This document shows positions 42,836 to 51,200 of a stretch of DNA of 55,506 bases, one piece after another; positions within the stretch are counted from its first letter, which is position 1; each line of letters opens with the position of its first letter. Made by a program: the position numbers and the translations under genes. The notes under the pieces were generated by a model. That model had not been told where the DNA came from, did no database searches, and saw only the letters and a program-made list of their open reading frames with translations. This DNA comes from Magnetococcales bacterium (GTDB lineage Bacteria > Pseudomonadota > Magnetococcia > Magnetococcales > JADFYX01), in contig JADFZS010000015.1 of NCBI GenBank assembly GCA_015232405.1, positions 1 to 55,506 of the forward strand. The letters run 5' to 3'.

Positions 42836-43837
42836 TCAATCTTCCTCACGCACAATCTCTGTTACTCGGACCGCCCGTTTACCATCGATTACCCCCGCCA
42901 AACCTTTAAATTTGGTTATGCCCTCTACATCAATGGACATCTCTTCGGACATATCATGGCTCAAGGTAATAATATCACCTTTTTTCAAGTTGATCATGTC
43001 TCCCACACTCATCTCCTCTTTGGAGATAACCGGAGCCACACTCAAAGGCACCATTCCCAGTTCATGGGTTAAAGACTCCATCCAAGCAGTGGAGCCTTCA
43101 ACTTTATCTTTCTGTTGGAAGCCGACTTTCAGCTGCTGTTTAAATAGCTCCAAAATAACAGATGGATAACAGATGGTCAAAACACCTTCTGCATCACCCA
43201 CCTCAATGGTGAAGCTGATCAAGAAAACCGTCTCATCCAACGGCATAACCGCAGCAAACTGGGGTTGATTTTCCCAACGTGTTAATATCAGGTTGAAAGA
43301 TTCATCAAGCTTTTTCCAGGAGAGTTCAATCTGCTCCCTGGTAACATCCATAATTCTATCGATCACCTTCATTTCAAAAGGTGAAAAATTTCTAAATGGT
43401 CTTTCGGAATCTCCCACACCACCGAAAAAACCCTCAAGAATCTGATACATGATCTCACCATCTATGGAGATGAGAGCCATGGACTGGGAGGGTTCGACCC
43501 TGAGAATATTTATGAAAATTGGCGGATCAAGGGCATGGAGAAAACGGCCGAAGATCTGGTTGGTTGTCATTTTCGGTTGGACATGAACCTCACGTCCAAC
43601 CTTCTGACTCATTTTAAATGAAAGCTGTGATGCTAGATGTTCGTTGATTAGATCCAAGCCCGGTAGAGCACCGGCCCGAATTGCTGTTTTTTGACCAAAG
43701 AAAAAGGAGGTAACCGATTCGTCATCGACCGCGGCATCACCGGGGAGATCGTCCTCAACCTCATCAAGGTCGATGGACCCCTCCTCCAGCCCCCTCATCA
43801 GGGCATCAATCTCTTCCGCTGATAATATCTGAGTCAT
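42836..43837 (-). CDS. fliM: FliM, flagellar switch protein
   Basis: A 333-residue C-ring protein of normal length. The N-terminal ILSAEEIDALM is the CheY-P-binding peptide. The middle domain includes ALPGLDLINEHLASQL and NILRVEPSQSMALISIDGEI; the C-terminal SpoA domain begins near residue 255 (LGMVPLSVAPVISKEEMSV). It senses CheY-P and sets rotation. Spacing to fliL is 22 bp, consistent with one operon. Confidence 0.96.
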   Translation of the reverse strand: MTQILSAEEIDALMRGLEEGSIDLDEVEDDLPGDAAVDDESVTSFFFGQKTAIRAGALPGLDLINEHLASQLSFKMSQKVGREVHVQPKMTTNQIFGRFLHALDPPIFINILRVEPSQSMALISIDGEIMYQILEGFFGGVGDSERPFRNFSPFEMKVIDRIMDVTREQIELSWKKLDESFNLILTRWENQPQFAAVMPLDETVFLISFTIEVGDAEGVLTICYPSVILELFKQQLKVGFQQKDKVEGSTAWMESLTHELGMVPLSVAPVISKEEMSVGDMINLKKGDIITLSHDMSEEMSIDVEGITKFKGLAGVIDGKRAVRVTEIVREED

Positions 43838-43859
43838 GATTCACCCAAAACTAACAATT

Positions 43860-44357
43860 CTACTGAATGACAAATTCTGTAAAATAAATGCGAGTAACAA
43901 CTCCATTAACCAATAGAGCATTGATACGCGAAAGTAGCTCTTCACGCAATCTAAATTTACCTTCCAATGCCTGCAACTCTTTTGAGGATTTTGAGGTTAA
44001 CAGAGATAGAATAACGTCTTGCAACTGTGCACTACGTCGCTCCAACTCAGCCAAAAGTGCCTCTGAGTCCATCTCCAGCTGGATAGTGGTTTTTAAATAG
44101 CGATTGCCACGTGGCTCGTTAAGATTGACCACAAACGGGGCAAGCTTAAACATTTCACCCACCATAGCGTTGGGATCTTTACTGACTTTCTCTTCCTGTG
44201 GCTCTAGTTGAGCAGCTTCATTTATGCTCGACTCAGTCATGGAACTACCCAGGAAATAACCACCCCCAACACCTATCAACAGTGCTACAATAGGGAGGAC
44301 CAGCTTCATTATACCCCCGCCGCCTGATCCTTCTTCTTCTGCCGCTTCTTCAGCCAT
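43860..44357 (-). CDS. fliL: FliL, flagellar basal-body/stator-associated protein
   Basis: A 165-residue inner-membrane protein with one membrane segment (MKLVLPIVALLIGVGGGYFL, about residues 16-35) and a periplasmic domain with FKLAPFVVNLNEPRGNRYLK and the typical ending VVTRIYFTEFVIQ. FliL rings brace the stator. First gene of the fliL-M-N-O-P unit; a hairpin region separates it from flgE upstream. Confidence 0.94.
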   Translation of the reverse strand: MAEEAAEEEGSGGGGIMKLVLPIVALLIGVGGGYFLGSSMTESSINEAAQLEPQEEKVSKDPNAMVGEMFKLAPFVVNLNEPRGNRYLKTTIQLEMDSEALLAELERRSAQLQDVILSLLTSKSSKELQALEGKFRLREELLSRINALLVNGVVTRIYFTEFVIQ

Positions 44358-44541
44358 GACACACCTACTCTTATAGTGAATTGTGGTAATTCAGATTCAG
44401 AATTCGTCTTAATTTAACAGGTTAAACCCCCGTTCACAACATATATGCTGCACCCCACCCATTTTTAACGAAAATTGGGAAGTTTAACGATTCCAACCCG
44501 GTATATTTTAGGATTTTTTAACTGGCAGTTCAAATCTTTAC

Positions 44542-44591
44542 AATTTTTAGGTTACTCCATTATTGGAAATGGAGTAGAAAACCTAAAAATT
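44542..44591 (-). terminator. Strong interrupted hairpin between flgE and fliL
   Basis: AATTTTTAGGTT and AACCTAAAAATT (44542-44553, 44580-44591) form a 12-bp outer stem; ACTCCATT and AATGGAGT (44554-44561, 44568-44575) form an 8-bp inner stem with a 6-nt loop and a 4-nt bulge on one side. It lies 31 bp after the flgE stop on its transcript. There is no pure T-tract, but the U/A-rich stem base could act as terminator, attenuator or RNA-processing site between flgE and fliL. Confidence 0.6.
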
Positions 44592-44622
44592 TGCTACAAT
44601 CATCGTTCCAGCAGTCGTATTA

Positions 44623-46452
44623 TTACCTCTTAAGTGCTATTAACTCTTCTAACATGCCGTCTGTAACTGTGATAATTCTAGAGTTGGCCTGGAATCCACG
44701 TTGAATGGAGATCATCCGCACAAACTCTGTAGACATATCAACGTTGGAGTTCTCCAAAGAGAAAGAGACGATACCACCAAGGCGACCAACAGTCGGATTA
44801 TTAATTAATTCAGGACCAGAGGCCAAAGTCTCCTGATAGAGATTTGAACCCACCTGTTCCAGTGCTGCCTCATCTTTAAAATCTGCCAAAACTATCTGGT
44901 AAAGCTCTTTGGTTTCACCATTTGTGTAGCTGGCACTGACTATACCCTCATTACTAACCGACAGTTGATCCAGATATCCTGTTGAAAATCCGTTTTGCGA
45001 AAAATTCCGCAAAGATGATTCAAGAGCCAAAGATCTACTGCCAAGTGCGCCAGTATTGGTCGCAGAGGCATCGTTGGGATCTAACGCTTCATACTGCATT
45101 GACGGAAAGTTTGCATCGGTGGAGTGAACCAGCTGATAGTCAGCAGTTGAGTCACCGTAAGCACCAACAGCGTCACCAAAATTAAAGAGAATATCCTGGG
45201 GTATAGCAGTACCACTTGCATCTTCAACACCCAAGAAATTTACCCGAAGTGGTGTTGAACCCTCATTGACCAATCTACCAGCAGAATCAAACTCAAGTCT
45301 GCCGCTGGTATAACCAGCACTTCCAGTTGCTCCGCCTGCCTTGGTCATGGCAAATTTGGTTAGATCAGTCAATGTACTTGAGGTGTCAGCTGTACTGTCA
45401 GTCAACTCAGATGAAGGTACAACAGCATGCCACTCCCAAATACCGTCTGTTTTCTCACCAATAACCTCCTCAACATTATCATCACCGATCATGCTGGAGA
45501 GAAGAGTATTATTTTCAGTAGGTACACCAGCGACATTCTCTGTCACTTTATAGGAGATGGCATAACGTATACCATCTTCTAATAGGTTGGAGATATTGGC
45601 ATCAAATTTACCGTTGATATTATCGTATGTTTTTACAATAGGCTGATTGGCAGCAGTTCCATTTAATGGTGTGAAGGTCAGCTCCACATTAGCTATGCTA
45701 GAAAGAGTAAAGCTAATTGTATCATTACCATCACCACCGACCGCTGTTGCCGGAGACTCCTGGGCCAACTTTCTAAACTGTACATCAATCAGGTGGCTGT
45801 TACCCTGGGCGTCAAAAATCCGCGCAGGTGAGCTGTGGTTATATGTTGCGGCATTATCTGGGTCATATGGAATTGTAATAACAGGATCATCAGATTTCAA
45901 ATTGACACTCATATTTATCTGAGTTGTCGGTGTCGGGCTGGCAAGTTCAAATTTATCAAAGTTGATATTTTTCTCATTGCCCACCTCAATTGTTTCATCT
46001 GTCACAGGATCATAAGCCAGTTCCATACCCCGCAACACCAAACCACCAGCATTTACCAGATCACCATCATTATTCTTTTTAAACCCACCAGCACGAGTGT
46101 AAAAAATATCCTTACGGTTGCCTGTCTCGTTGATACCGTCGGTAGTGATATCCTTAACCTTGAAAAAACCTTTTCCATCGATGGAGAGGTCTGTCACAAA
46201 TGCAGAAGGGGTAAAAGAGCCTTGGGCCATGTCCTGACTAACAGCAGAGAGACCCACACCTGTACCAACCTGGGTCTCAATACCGGAACCCTGACGGCCT
46301 ACAGTCTGCATTAAAACATCTTGAAATGATGTGGTGCTGGCTTTAAATGAGGTAGTATTGGCGTTTGCCAAGTTATTACCAATCACGGTCATCGCTTCAC
46401 CAAAATTGATTAAAGCACTGGACCCTGAAAACATTGCTTGAAGAATGGACAT
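44623..46452 (-). CDS. flgE: FlgE, flagellar hook protein
   Basis: A 609-residue hook protein, longer than the ~400 residues of E. coli FlgE; the extra length is in the surface-exposed middle region, as in many polar-flagellate bacteria. The N-terminus SGSSALINFGEAMTVIGNNL followed by ANANTTSFKAS and the C-terminus NVDMSTEFVRMISIQRGFQA followed by NSRIITVTDGMLEELI are the conserved D0 helices. The middle is rich in Thr/Ser/Asp/Gly with no cysteine, the sort of exposed surface that could carry glycans. Located between flgD and fliL; the upstream gap holds a small CCGGATnATCCGG palindrome near 46469. Confidence 0.95.
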   Translation of the reverse strand: MSILQAMFSGSSALINFGEAMTVIGNNLANANTTSFKASTTSFQDVLMQTVGRQGSGIETQVGTGVGLSAVSQDMAQGSFTPSAFVTDLSIDGKGFFKVKDITTDGINETGNRKDIFYTRAGGFKKNNDGDLVNAGGLVLRGMELAYDPVTDETIEVGNEKNINFDKFELASPTPTTQINMSVNLKSDDPVITIPYDPDNAATYNHSSPARIFDAQGNSHLIDVQFRKLAQESPATAVGGDGNDTISFTLSSIANVELTFTPLNGTAANQPIVKTYDNINGKFDANISNLLEDGIRYAISYKVTENVAGVPTENNTLLSSMIGDDNVEEVIGEKTDGIWEWHAVVPSSELTDSTADTSSTLTDLTKFAMTKAGGATGSAGYTSGRLEFDSAGRLVNEGSTPLRVNFLGVEDASGTAIPQDILFNFGDAVGAYGDSTADYQLVHSTDANFPSMQYEALDPNDASATNTGALGSRSLALESSLRNFSQNGFSTGYLDQLSVSNEGIVSASYTNGETKELYQIVLADFKDEAALEQVGSNLYQETLASGPELINNPTVGRLGGIVSFSLENSNVDMSTEFVRMISIQRGFQANSRIITVTDGMLEELIALKR

Positions 46453-46569
46453 AAGATGCTCTCCGTAAAAACAGTACCGGATTATCCGGCCTAAGGCATT
46501 ATTTTGCTAATTCATAAAGTAAAAGTCTGCACTACTCTTAACCATACACACGGCAAAAACAGCCTGAAA

Positions 46570-47226
46570 TCAGCTTGTTAATTGTTCTACACGACGGATA
46601 TCGGCAAATGACAAGGTGTGACCGTTGACCTCCAGCTCTACACCTGAGTCACCGTTCACCACACCAGTAACCTCCCCAGCTTCATAGGTTTTAGCAACTA
46701 TGGAACCACCATTATCGTCTTGTACAGCAACGGTAAATCTATAGTTACCATCAGCTAAAGCAGCATCGCTAAATTGATAACTTTGATCCCCTTTCCCAAA
46801 ATGTTGTACAGCTGAGGCAACAAATTGATTGTTACTATCATAGAGGCTTATCTCAACATCTCCCTCTGCCTCCATCTTGAAGCGTGTTGTTGCTTGTCCA
46901 TCAGTAGCAACTGTTTTATCACCTTCAAAAACAACATTCTTCCCAATATATGAAACCACCTGATTGAGCTGGTTTCCATTTTGAGAAGAGATCAGCTGCT
47001 CCAAAAGGGCGTTGCTCTTTTGTTGCTCACCCAGTGATGAGAACTGTGCCATCTGGGCGGTAAACTCAGTATTTTCTACTGGGTCCATGGGATCTTGATA
47101 CTCCAGTTGGGCCGTCAACATCTTGAGAAAATCGATCCGGAGCTGGTCAGCATCCTGACCATCTTCTGCGAAGATACTATCCTCTGTAACTGTTGGGATA
47201 CTGCTATAATTTGCATTGATTTCCAT
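46570..47226 (-). CDS. flgD: FlgD, hook-capping scaffold protein
   Basis: A 218-residue hook cap. The conserved N-terminal part FLKMLTAQLEYQDPMDPVEN followed by TEFTAQMAQFSSLGEQQKSN is present (about residues 29-70), and the C-terminal part shows the FlgD Ig-like/Tudor blocks (MEAEGDVEISLYDSNNQ, GNYRFTVAVQDDNGG). It is needed for hook polymerisation. Upstream of flgE by 117 bp on the same strand. Confidence 0.94.
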   Translation of the reverse strand: MEINANYSSIPTVTEDSIFAEDGQDADQLRIDFLKMLTAQLEYQDPMDPVENTEFTAQMAQFSSLGEQQKSNALLEQLISSQNGNQLNQVVSYIGKNVVFEGDKTVATDGQATTRFKMEAEGDVEISLYDSNNQFVASAVQHFGKGDQSYQFSDAALADGNYRFTVAVQDDNGGSIVAKTYEAGEVTGVVNGDSGVELEVNGHTLSFADIRRVEQLTS

Positions 47227-47478
47227 AGTCTTATCTCCTGCTGGTCTGCTACCATAATCCGTCTCCCTAACAGATATGTAGCTCAGCCCTACAATTTTAT
47301 ACTAGATACGTTTAACTCTATCATTTGTAATCATTCAATATTCGTGCCGTTTAAGCTGTAACGGTAATCTGTTGTTTTAATTGTTGATTTTGTACATTCC
47401 GTTAACTTTGATCGTTGTGCTTTAACAAAAAGGAAATAAATTCCTAATGGATTTACGGCAATTTCTGCCTAATCTTCA

Positions 47479-48564
47479 CTAGATAAATACCGACATGCTG
47501 CCATCGGATGCCCGGATAACCTTACCTAAAATCACTGGGTCGTCGTTCTCAGCCCCTTCTTCACCATCGGCTGATTGTGACAATCCTTCAAACTCCAGAC
47601 GACCATCCCCACCCCACTGCAAGCCAGCCTCTGCTCCTTCACCGTTTTCACGCTCTTTAACATCAACTTGGATGTCTACATCACCAAACTCCATACCCTG
47701 TTTTGACATAGCCTCTTTTAGGTGGGACATCTGGTTTTTCAGAAGATCTTTGGCAGCTTCAGTCTCAGTAGTTACCAACATATGGACTCGGTTATCACTA
47801 TCCACCTGTAGACGAATGTCCAGGTTACCAAGATCTCTTGGTACAAGATTGATACGTACCTGATCAGAAACACCAGCACGGGAGATAAGACGGATGGAGC
47901 CGACTCTCTCAGCCAGCTCTTTGCTAAATGTTGGAGATTGTGCTGATAGTGGTGATTTGTTTACCTGTTGGGTTGTTTGACCACTGTTGCTCGAAGATGC
48001 AGAACGAAGGCCAAAAGGTGTTCCCCCTGAATCGGGACCGCCTTTACCTGCAACCATTGCACTGCTACGCCCACCCTGCATGACATCATCCAGACCCGAC
48101 ATAGCCATGACAGGCTGAACATTTGGTCCAACAGGGGATTGTTGTCCATTGTTAATACCATTGACAGTGGGAAAACCTGCAAATACAAGCTCTACCGGAG
48201 CCTCTTTTACCAAAGGAGCCTCAACCATAGGAGTCGCTATTACATCAGTCTCCTGTCTCTCTTCATTTTTCTGTTTTTTGTCTAGGAACTTCTCTTTGAT
48301 TTTCTCAGATCGATCGGATTTATTGTGTTTTTCTGTCTTAACCACCTCTGGTTTTGATGATTCATCTTTAGCAGCCACCCTTTTCATCTCTTCTTTTTTT
48401 GCTTCAACTGCTTTGGTGGCAGCTTTTCCTGTGGCAGCAACTTCATCCAACGCTTTTTTAAAATTGGAACTCTTCTCATTTTCAGCAGCTTTTCTAGCCG
48501 CAGAAGCCTCGCTAGCAGACTGCTGTGGTTGCACTGTAGGTATGGGTAAATTAAATGGCGTCAT
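47479..48564 (-). CDS. fliK: FliK, hook-length control protein
   Basis: A 361-residue protein. The N-terminal half is low-complexity, rich in K/E/A (export ruler region), and the C-terminal Flg_hook domain is conserved: VRINLVPRDLGNLDIRLQVD then RVHMLVTTETEAAKDLLKNQ (about residues 240-300). An in-frame extension back to 48630 exists, but the ATG at 48564 has GAGG seven bases upstream and starts at the FliK-like MTPFNLPIPTV. FliK sets hook length and switches export specificity. Gene order fliK-flgD-flgE is standard. Confidence 0.9.
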   Translation of the reverse strand: MTPFNLPIPTVQPQQSASEASAARKAAENEKSSNFKKALDEVAATGKAATKAVEAKKEEMKRVAAKDESSKPEVVKTEKHNKSDRSEKIKEKFLDKKQKNEERQETDVIATPMVEAPLVKEAPVELVFAGFPTVNGINNGQQSPVGPNVQPVMAMSGLDDVMQGGRSSAMVAGKGGPDSGGTPFGLRSASSSNSGQTTQQVNKSPLSAQSPTFSKELAERVGSIRLISRAGVSDQVRINLVPRDLGNLDIRLQVDSDNRVHMLVTTETEAAKDLLKNQMSHLKEAMSKQGMEFGDVDIQVDVKERENGEGAEAGLQWGGDGRLEFEGLSQSADGEEGAENDDPVILGKVIRASDGSMSVFI

Positions 48565-48711
48565 GAGAACCTCAAAACTGTTGAAATTTTGGAATATTGT
48601 ACACCCAAAGACATTCAACAGCCGTGCCAAACATTTATCTTGTTGTTTCTATTATGTTTTGACAGATCTACTTATGATCAAATAGTAGAAATAAAGGAAA
48701 ATGACCAGCCA

Positions 48712-48755
48712 ATACGGCAGATTGTCCCCAGTTATGTAGGAAGAATCTGCCGTAT
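48712..48755. terminator. 12-bp perfect hairpin upstream of fliK
   Basis: ATACGGCAGATT (48712-48723) and AATCTGCCGTAT (48744-48755) form a perfect 12-bp stem with a 20-nt loop. It lies between the FabK/NMO-like gene and fliK on their shared strand, so it could end the former transcript or be a regulatory site for the latter. No T-tract follows on either strand. Confidence 0.5.
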
Positions 48756-48809
48756 AATTTCGCAGCTAGTTAAATATATGTAAAGAAGGGTTGAAAAAAC
48801 GGAGAAAAT

Positions 48810-49811
48810 CTAGATATCCGCAACTAGCTCTTGGATAATCTCTTTAACTGATTGAATTGATTTTACCATACCGACACTTTGCCCCGCCATAACCGAGCCA
48901 TAATCAACATCACCATCAATGGCAGCTTTTTTAAGTGAGCCAACCCAAAATTTTTCCAACTCCAAAAACGCCTCTTTACGATCCATACCCTCATTTTTAA
49001 CCTGATGGATCAATTTGAGCTGTAACTCATTAAACTGTAGGGTCCCTTTGTTGGCTAAAGCCCGTACAGGAATAACCGGAAAAGTGGGATCAAATTGGGA
49101 AGTTACCACAGCATCACGGGATTGAGCACGTATGAAAGCCTTTTTAAAATTTTCATGGGCTATGCACTCCTCGGCACAGACAAAACGGGTTCCCAGCTGA
49201 CAACCTGCGGCTCCCATCTGCACCAATCCAGAAACCATACGACCGTTGGCTATTCCACCAGCAGCAAAAACCGGCACATCATTAATATGGTGGAGTATCT
49301 CCTGTATCAAAACACTGGTGGAGACCGGGCCGACATGACCACCAGCCTCACTACCTTCAATGATCAAGGCGTCTGCTCCACGTTTAACCAACCTTTTTGC
49401 CAGGGCAAGAGAGGGAGCAAACAGTATTACATTGACACCAGCATCTTTTAATTGACTGATTGTTTTAGGATCTGGCAGGCCGCCAGCCAAAACACAGTGA
49501 GTCACTTTCTCTTCCAACAGGACATCAACCAACTCTGACAATGCCGGATTTATGGAAATCAAGTTAACCCCAAACGGTTTATCAGTCATCTCTCTTGTTG
49601 ATTGAATCTCTTTTCTAAACAGCTCTGGAGGCATATTTCCAGAGGCGATTACACCAAAACCGCCAGCCTCTGAGATGGCACTGACCAGACGATGCTCAGA
49701 TAACCATGACATCGCTCCACCTAATATAGCATGCTGTGTTCCAAGAAATTCAGTACCTCTAACCCAAGATTCCGGAAGGGAAGAGGATGGGGTTTGCGTT
49801 GTTTTGGACAT
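48810..49811 (-). CDS. Nitronate monooxygenase / FabK-like flavoprotein
   Basis: A 333-residue FMN-dependent TIM-barrel protein of the 2-nitropropane dioxygenase family. LIIEGSEAGGHVGPVST (about residues 153-169) is the FMN phosphate and active-site loop, with VPVFAAGGIANGRMVSGLVQ and MGAAGCQLGTRFVCAEECIA following. Similar folds serve as nitronate monooxygenases or as enoyl-ACP reductase II (FabK), and sequence alone does not decide. Start chosen at 49811, with AAGGAG ten bases upstream; an in-frame extension to 49850 is weaker. It separates the flagellin/regulator genes from fliK and may be unrelated to motility. Confidence 0.83.
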   Translation of the reverse strand: MSKTTQTPSSSLPESWVRGTEFLGTQHAILGGAMSWLSEHRLVSAISEAGGFGVIASGNMPPELFRKEIQSTREMTDKPFGVNLISINPALSELVDVLLEEKVTHCVLAGGLPDPKTISQLKDAGVNVILFAPSLALAKRLVKRGADALIIEGSEAGGHVGPVSTSVLIQEILHHINDVPVFAAGGIANGRMVSGLVQMGAAGCQLGTRFVCAEECIAHENFKKAFIRAQSRDAVVTSQFDPTFPVIPVRALANKGTLQFNELQLKLIHQVKNEGMDRKEAFLELEKFWVGSLKKAAIDGDVDYGSVMAGQSVGMVKSIQSVKEIIQELVADI

Positions 49812-49874
49812 GGAACATTTTCTCCTTAAGACATTTACTACACTATTCATATTCTACTATATGCTGATAATAAC

Positions 49875-49914
49875 AAAAAAAGAGAGCCGGACACAAAGGT
49901 CCGGCTCTCTTTTT
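49875..49914. terminator. Bidirectional Rho-independent terminator
   Basis: AGAGAGCCGGA (49881-49891) and TCCGGCTCTCT (49900-49910) form a perfect 11-bp GC-rich stem with an 8-nt loop, flanked by A6 on the left and T4 on the right, so it works in both directions. On the minus strand it ends the 50060 gene's transcript before the FabK/NMO-like gene. Confidence 0.9.
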
Positions 49915-50059
49915 CTGTTTTGGTGTTACGATTATATTTTCAACATGCCTTTTGTAGTTTGCTTCAACCCTGTGCAACAAAAGGCTAGCACATCAAATAT
50001 CCATCTATCTTCAAGCTTTTACAAAAAGCCCTTACGTTTAAATGCAATTTCAAATTCAA

Positions 50060-50437
50060 CTAAGCGGCACAAGCTGTATGAAGATCCCCAGACTTGGAAT
50101 TTTCCTCTTGCAACTCTTTGGCACGACGCGCTTCAGGAGTAAGAGTAACATCCAGACGATCTTCCAACCTATTCAACGCCCATTTAGGATCAATATTTAC
50201 CAAAGAGCAGATCCAATTAAAAGATCCTGGCTCCATTGAGGAGGAGTGAAACCATTTTTTCAGGGTTCTGTAATCATAGCGAAATACCGGATCTTCCATA
50301 ACTGCTGGATCTTGACGATACTTCTCCAACGCAACCAGATCTCTAACCGCACGATCCATGACAGCCATCCATAGGTGGGTGTCATTATTATCATAGACTG
50401 CCTGGCCAACTGTTTCAGAAACCACTGAATTTTTCAC
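50060..50437 (-). CDS. Unknown 125-residue cytoplasmic protein
   Basis: Not recognised. A soluble alpha-helical protein without membrane segments; visible parts include DNNDTHLWMAVMDRAVRDLV, FRYDYRTLKKWFHSSSMEPG and DPKWALNRLEDRLDVTLTPE. The GTG at 50437 is preferred because AAGGGAGA lies six bases upstream; an in-frame ATG at 50488 would give 17 more residues without a ribosome site. It has its own strong terminator at 49875-49914 and lies divergent from the STAS gene. The helix-turn-helix-like spacing around residues 60-110 might bind nucleic acid or protein, but I would not rely on that. Confidence 0.65.
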   Translation of the reverse strand: MKNSVVSETVGQAVYDNNDTHLWMAVMDRAVRDLVALEKYRQDPAVMEDPVFRYDYRTLKKWFHSSSMEPGSFNWICSLVNIDPKWALNRLEDRLDVTLTPEARRAKELQEENSKSGDLHTACAA

Positions 50438-50838
50438 ACTGGTTCTCCCTTTTATTTTAATGAGTAAAGCAAAAAGCGAAACACCCACCAGAACTTCTAC
50501 TCCATTGAGTGGAAGCTACATTCAAGGCCTGTATCTCTCTCTTTTTTACTCGGTAGATTAGAAAAAACACGGGGATTGTATATAACAATTCAAAAAAATG
50601 ATATAGAAAAATTCACCTCTGGTTACATTTCTGTACAATTTGCAAAACAATGTTAACTATTAGACCACAGTTAATCACTTGATATTTTTGTCAACTGTGA
50701 ACCCTTGAACGTTGAAATTTTCCTGTTACACATGTTAGAATGAATTTTTTATTTGTAGTAAACAGATGAATATATGGTATGAATAACTGAAAAGTTATTT
50801 TAGTAAACAATCATAAATCCCAAATTAGGAGTTTGCAG
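50438..50838. promoter_or_regulatory. Divergent intergenic region upstream of the STAS gene
   Basis: 401 bp between outward-facing genes, so it must hold promoters for both. It contains a small hairpin with a GAAA loop at 50782-50799 in the presumed STAS leader. I could not identify convincing -35/-10 or alternative-sigma hexamers. Confidence 0.4.
50782..50799 (+). promoter_or_regulatory. Leader hairpin with GAAA tetraloop upstream of STAS gene
   Basis: AATAACT-GAAA-AGTTATT forms a 7-bp stem with a GNRA-type loop, ending 39 bp before the STAS start codon and 26 bp before its TAGGAG ribosome site. It could stabilise the leader; it is A/T-rich and could also be chance. Confidence 0.35.
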
Positions 50839-51153
50839 ATGTCTGGAACAATTTCCGTCACAAGAGAAGAATCGGAAACCGTCATCAACATCAAAGGTCG
50901 TTTCAATTTCGAGATGCACTCTCAATTTCGTGCTGCTTATCAAGAGGATACCTGTGAAGGAAAAAAAGGACGCAGGTTTGTCATCAACCTATCTGGCACT
51001 GAATATATTGACTCTTCGGCCCTTGGAATGCTTCTTCTTTTAAGAGAAGAGGCTGGTACCAATGAGTCTGACATTGAAATTACCAATGCCCGCCCTGAAA
51101 TTCAAAAAATATTGGAAACAGCAAATTTCCAGCGCTTATTCAAAATCACCTAG
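50839..51153 (+). CDS. STAS-domain anti-sigma-factor antagonist (HsbA-like)
   Basis: A 104-residue single STAS domain. FVINLSGTEYIDSSALGMLL carries the phosphorylatable serine of the DSS block (Ser59/Ser60). ATG at 50839 has TAGGAG seven bases upstream; a TTG six bases earlier is less likely. In partner-switching, the unphosphorylated form binds its partner (in Pseudomonas HsbA, FlgM or a diguanylate cyclase). It lies 47 bp before the REC-PP2C-HATPase gene, its probable kinase/phosphatase, and beside flagellin genes, so control of flagellar gene expression is inferred. Confidence 0.88.
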   Translation: MSGTISVTREESETVINIKGRFNFEMHSQFRAAYQEDTCEGKKGRRFVINLSGTEYIDSSALGMLLLLREEAGTNESDIEITNARPEIQKILETANFQRLFKIT

Positions 51154-51165
51154 TTTGACTCGAAA

Positions 51166-51190
51166 CCTACAAATTGTAACAATTTGTAGG
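51166..51190. promoter_or_regulatory. 25-bp perfect palindrome between STAS and regulator genes
   Basis: CCTACAAATTGT and ACAATTTGTAGG are perfect inverted arms around a single central A. It lies 13 bp after the STAS stop and ends 10 bp before the next start, directly before the GAGGCAG ribosome site. It may be a DNA-binding operator or an mRNA hairpin that controls translation of the downstream gene. Confidence 0.6.
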
Positions 51191-51200
51191 CAGAGGCAGT

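Noticed and set aside
42457..42909. 150-codon antisense frame over fliN/fliM
   Set aside because: Shadow of fliN; low-complexity Ser/Pro content and no ribosome site.
45835..46314. 159-codon antisense frame in flgE
   Set aside because: Lies wholly within the strongly supported flgE gene and shows no domain.
48149..48685. 178-codon antisense frame over fliK
   Set aside because: Ser/Phe/Ala-rich shadow of the Lys/Glu/Ala-rich FliK ruler region; no ribosome site.
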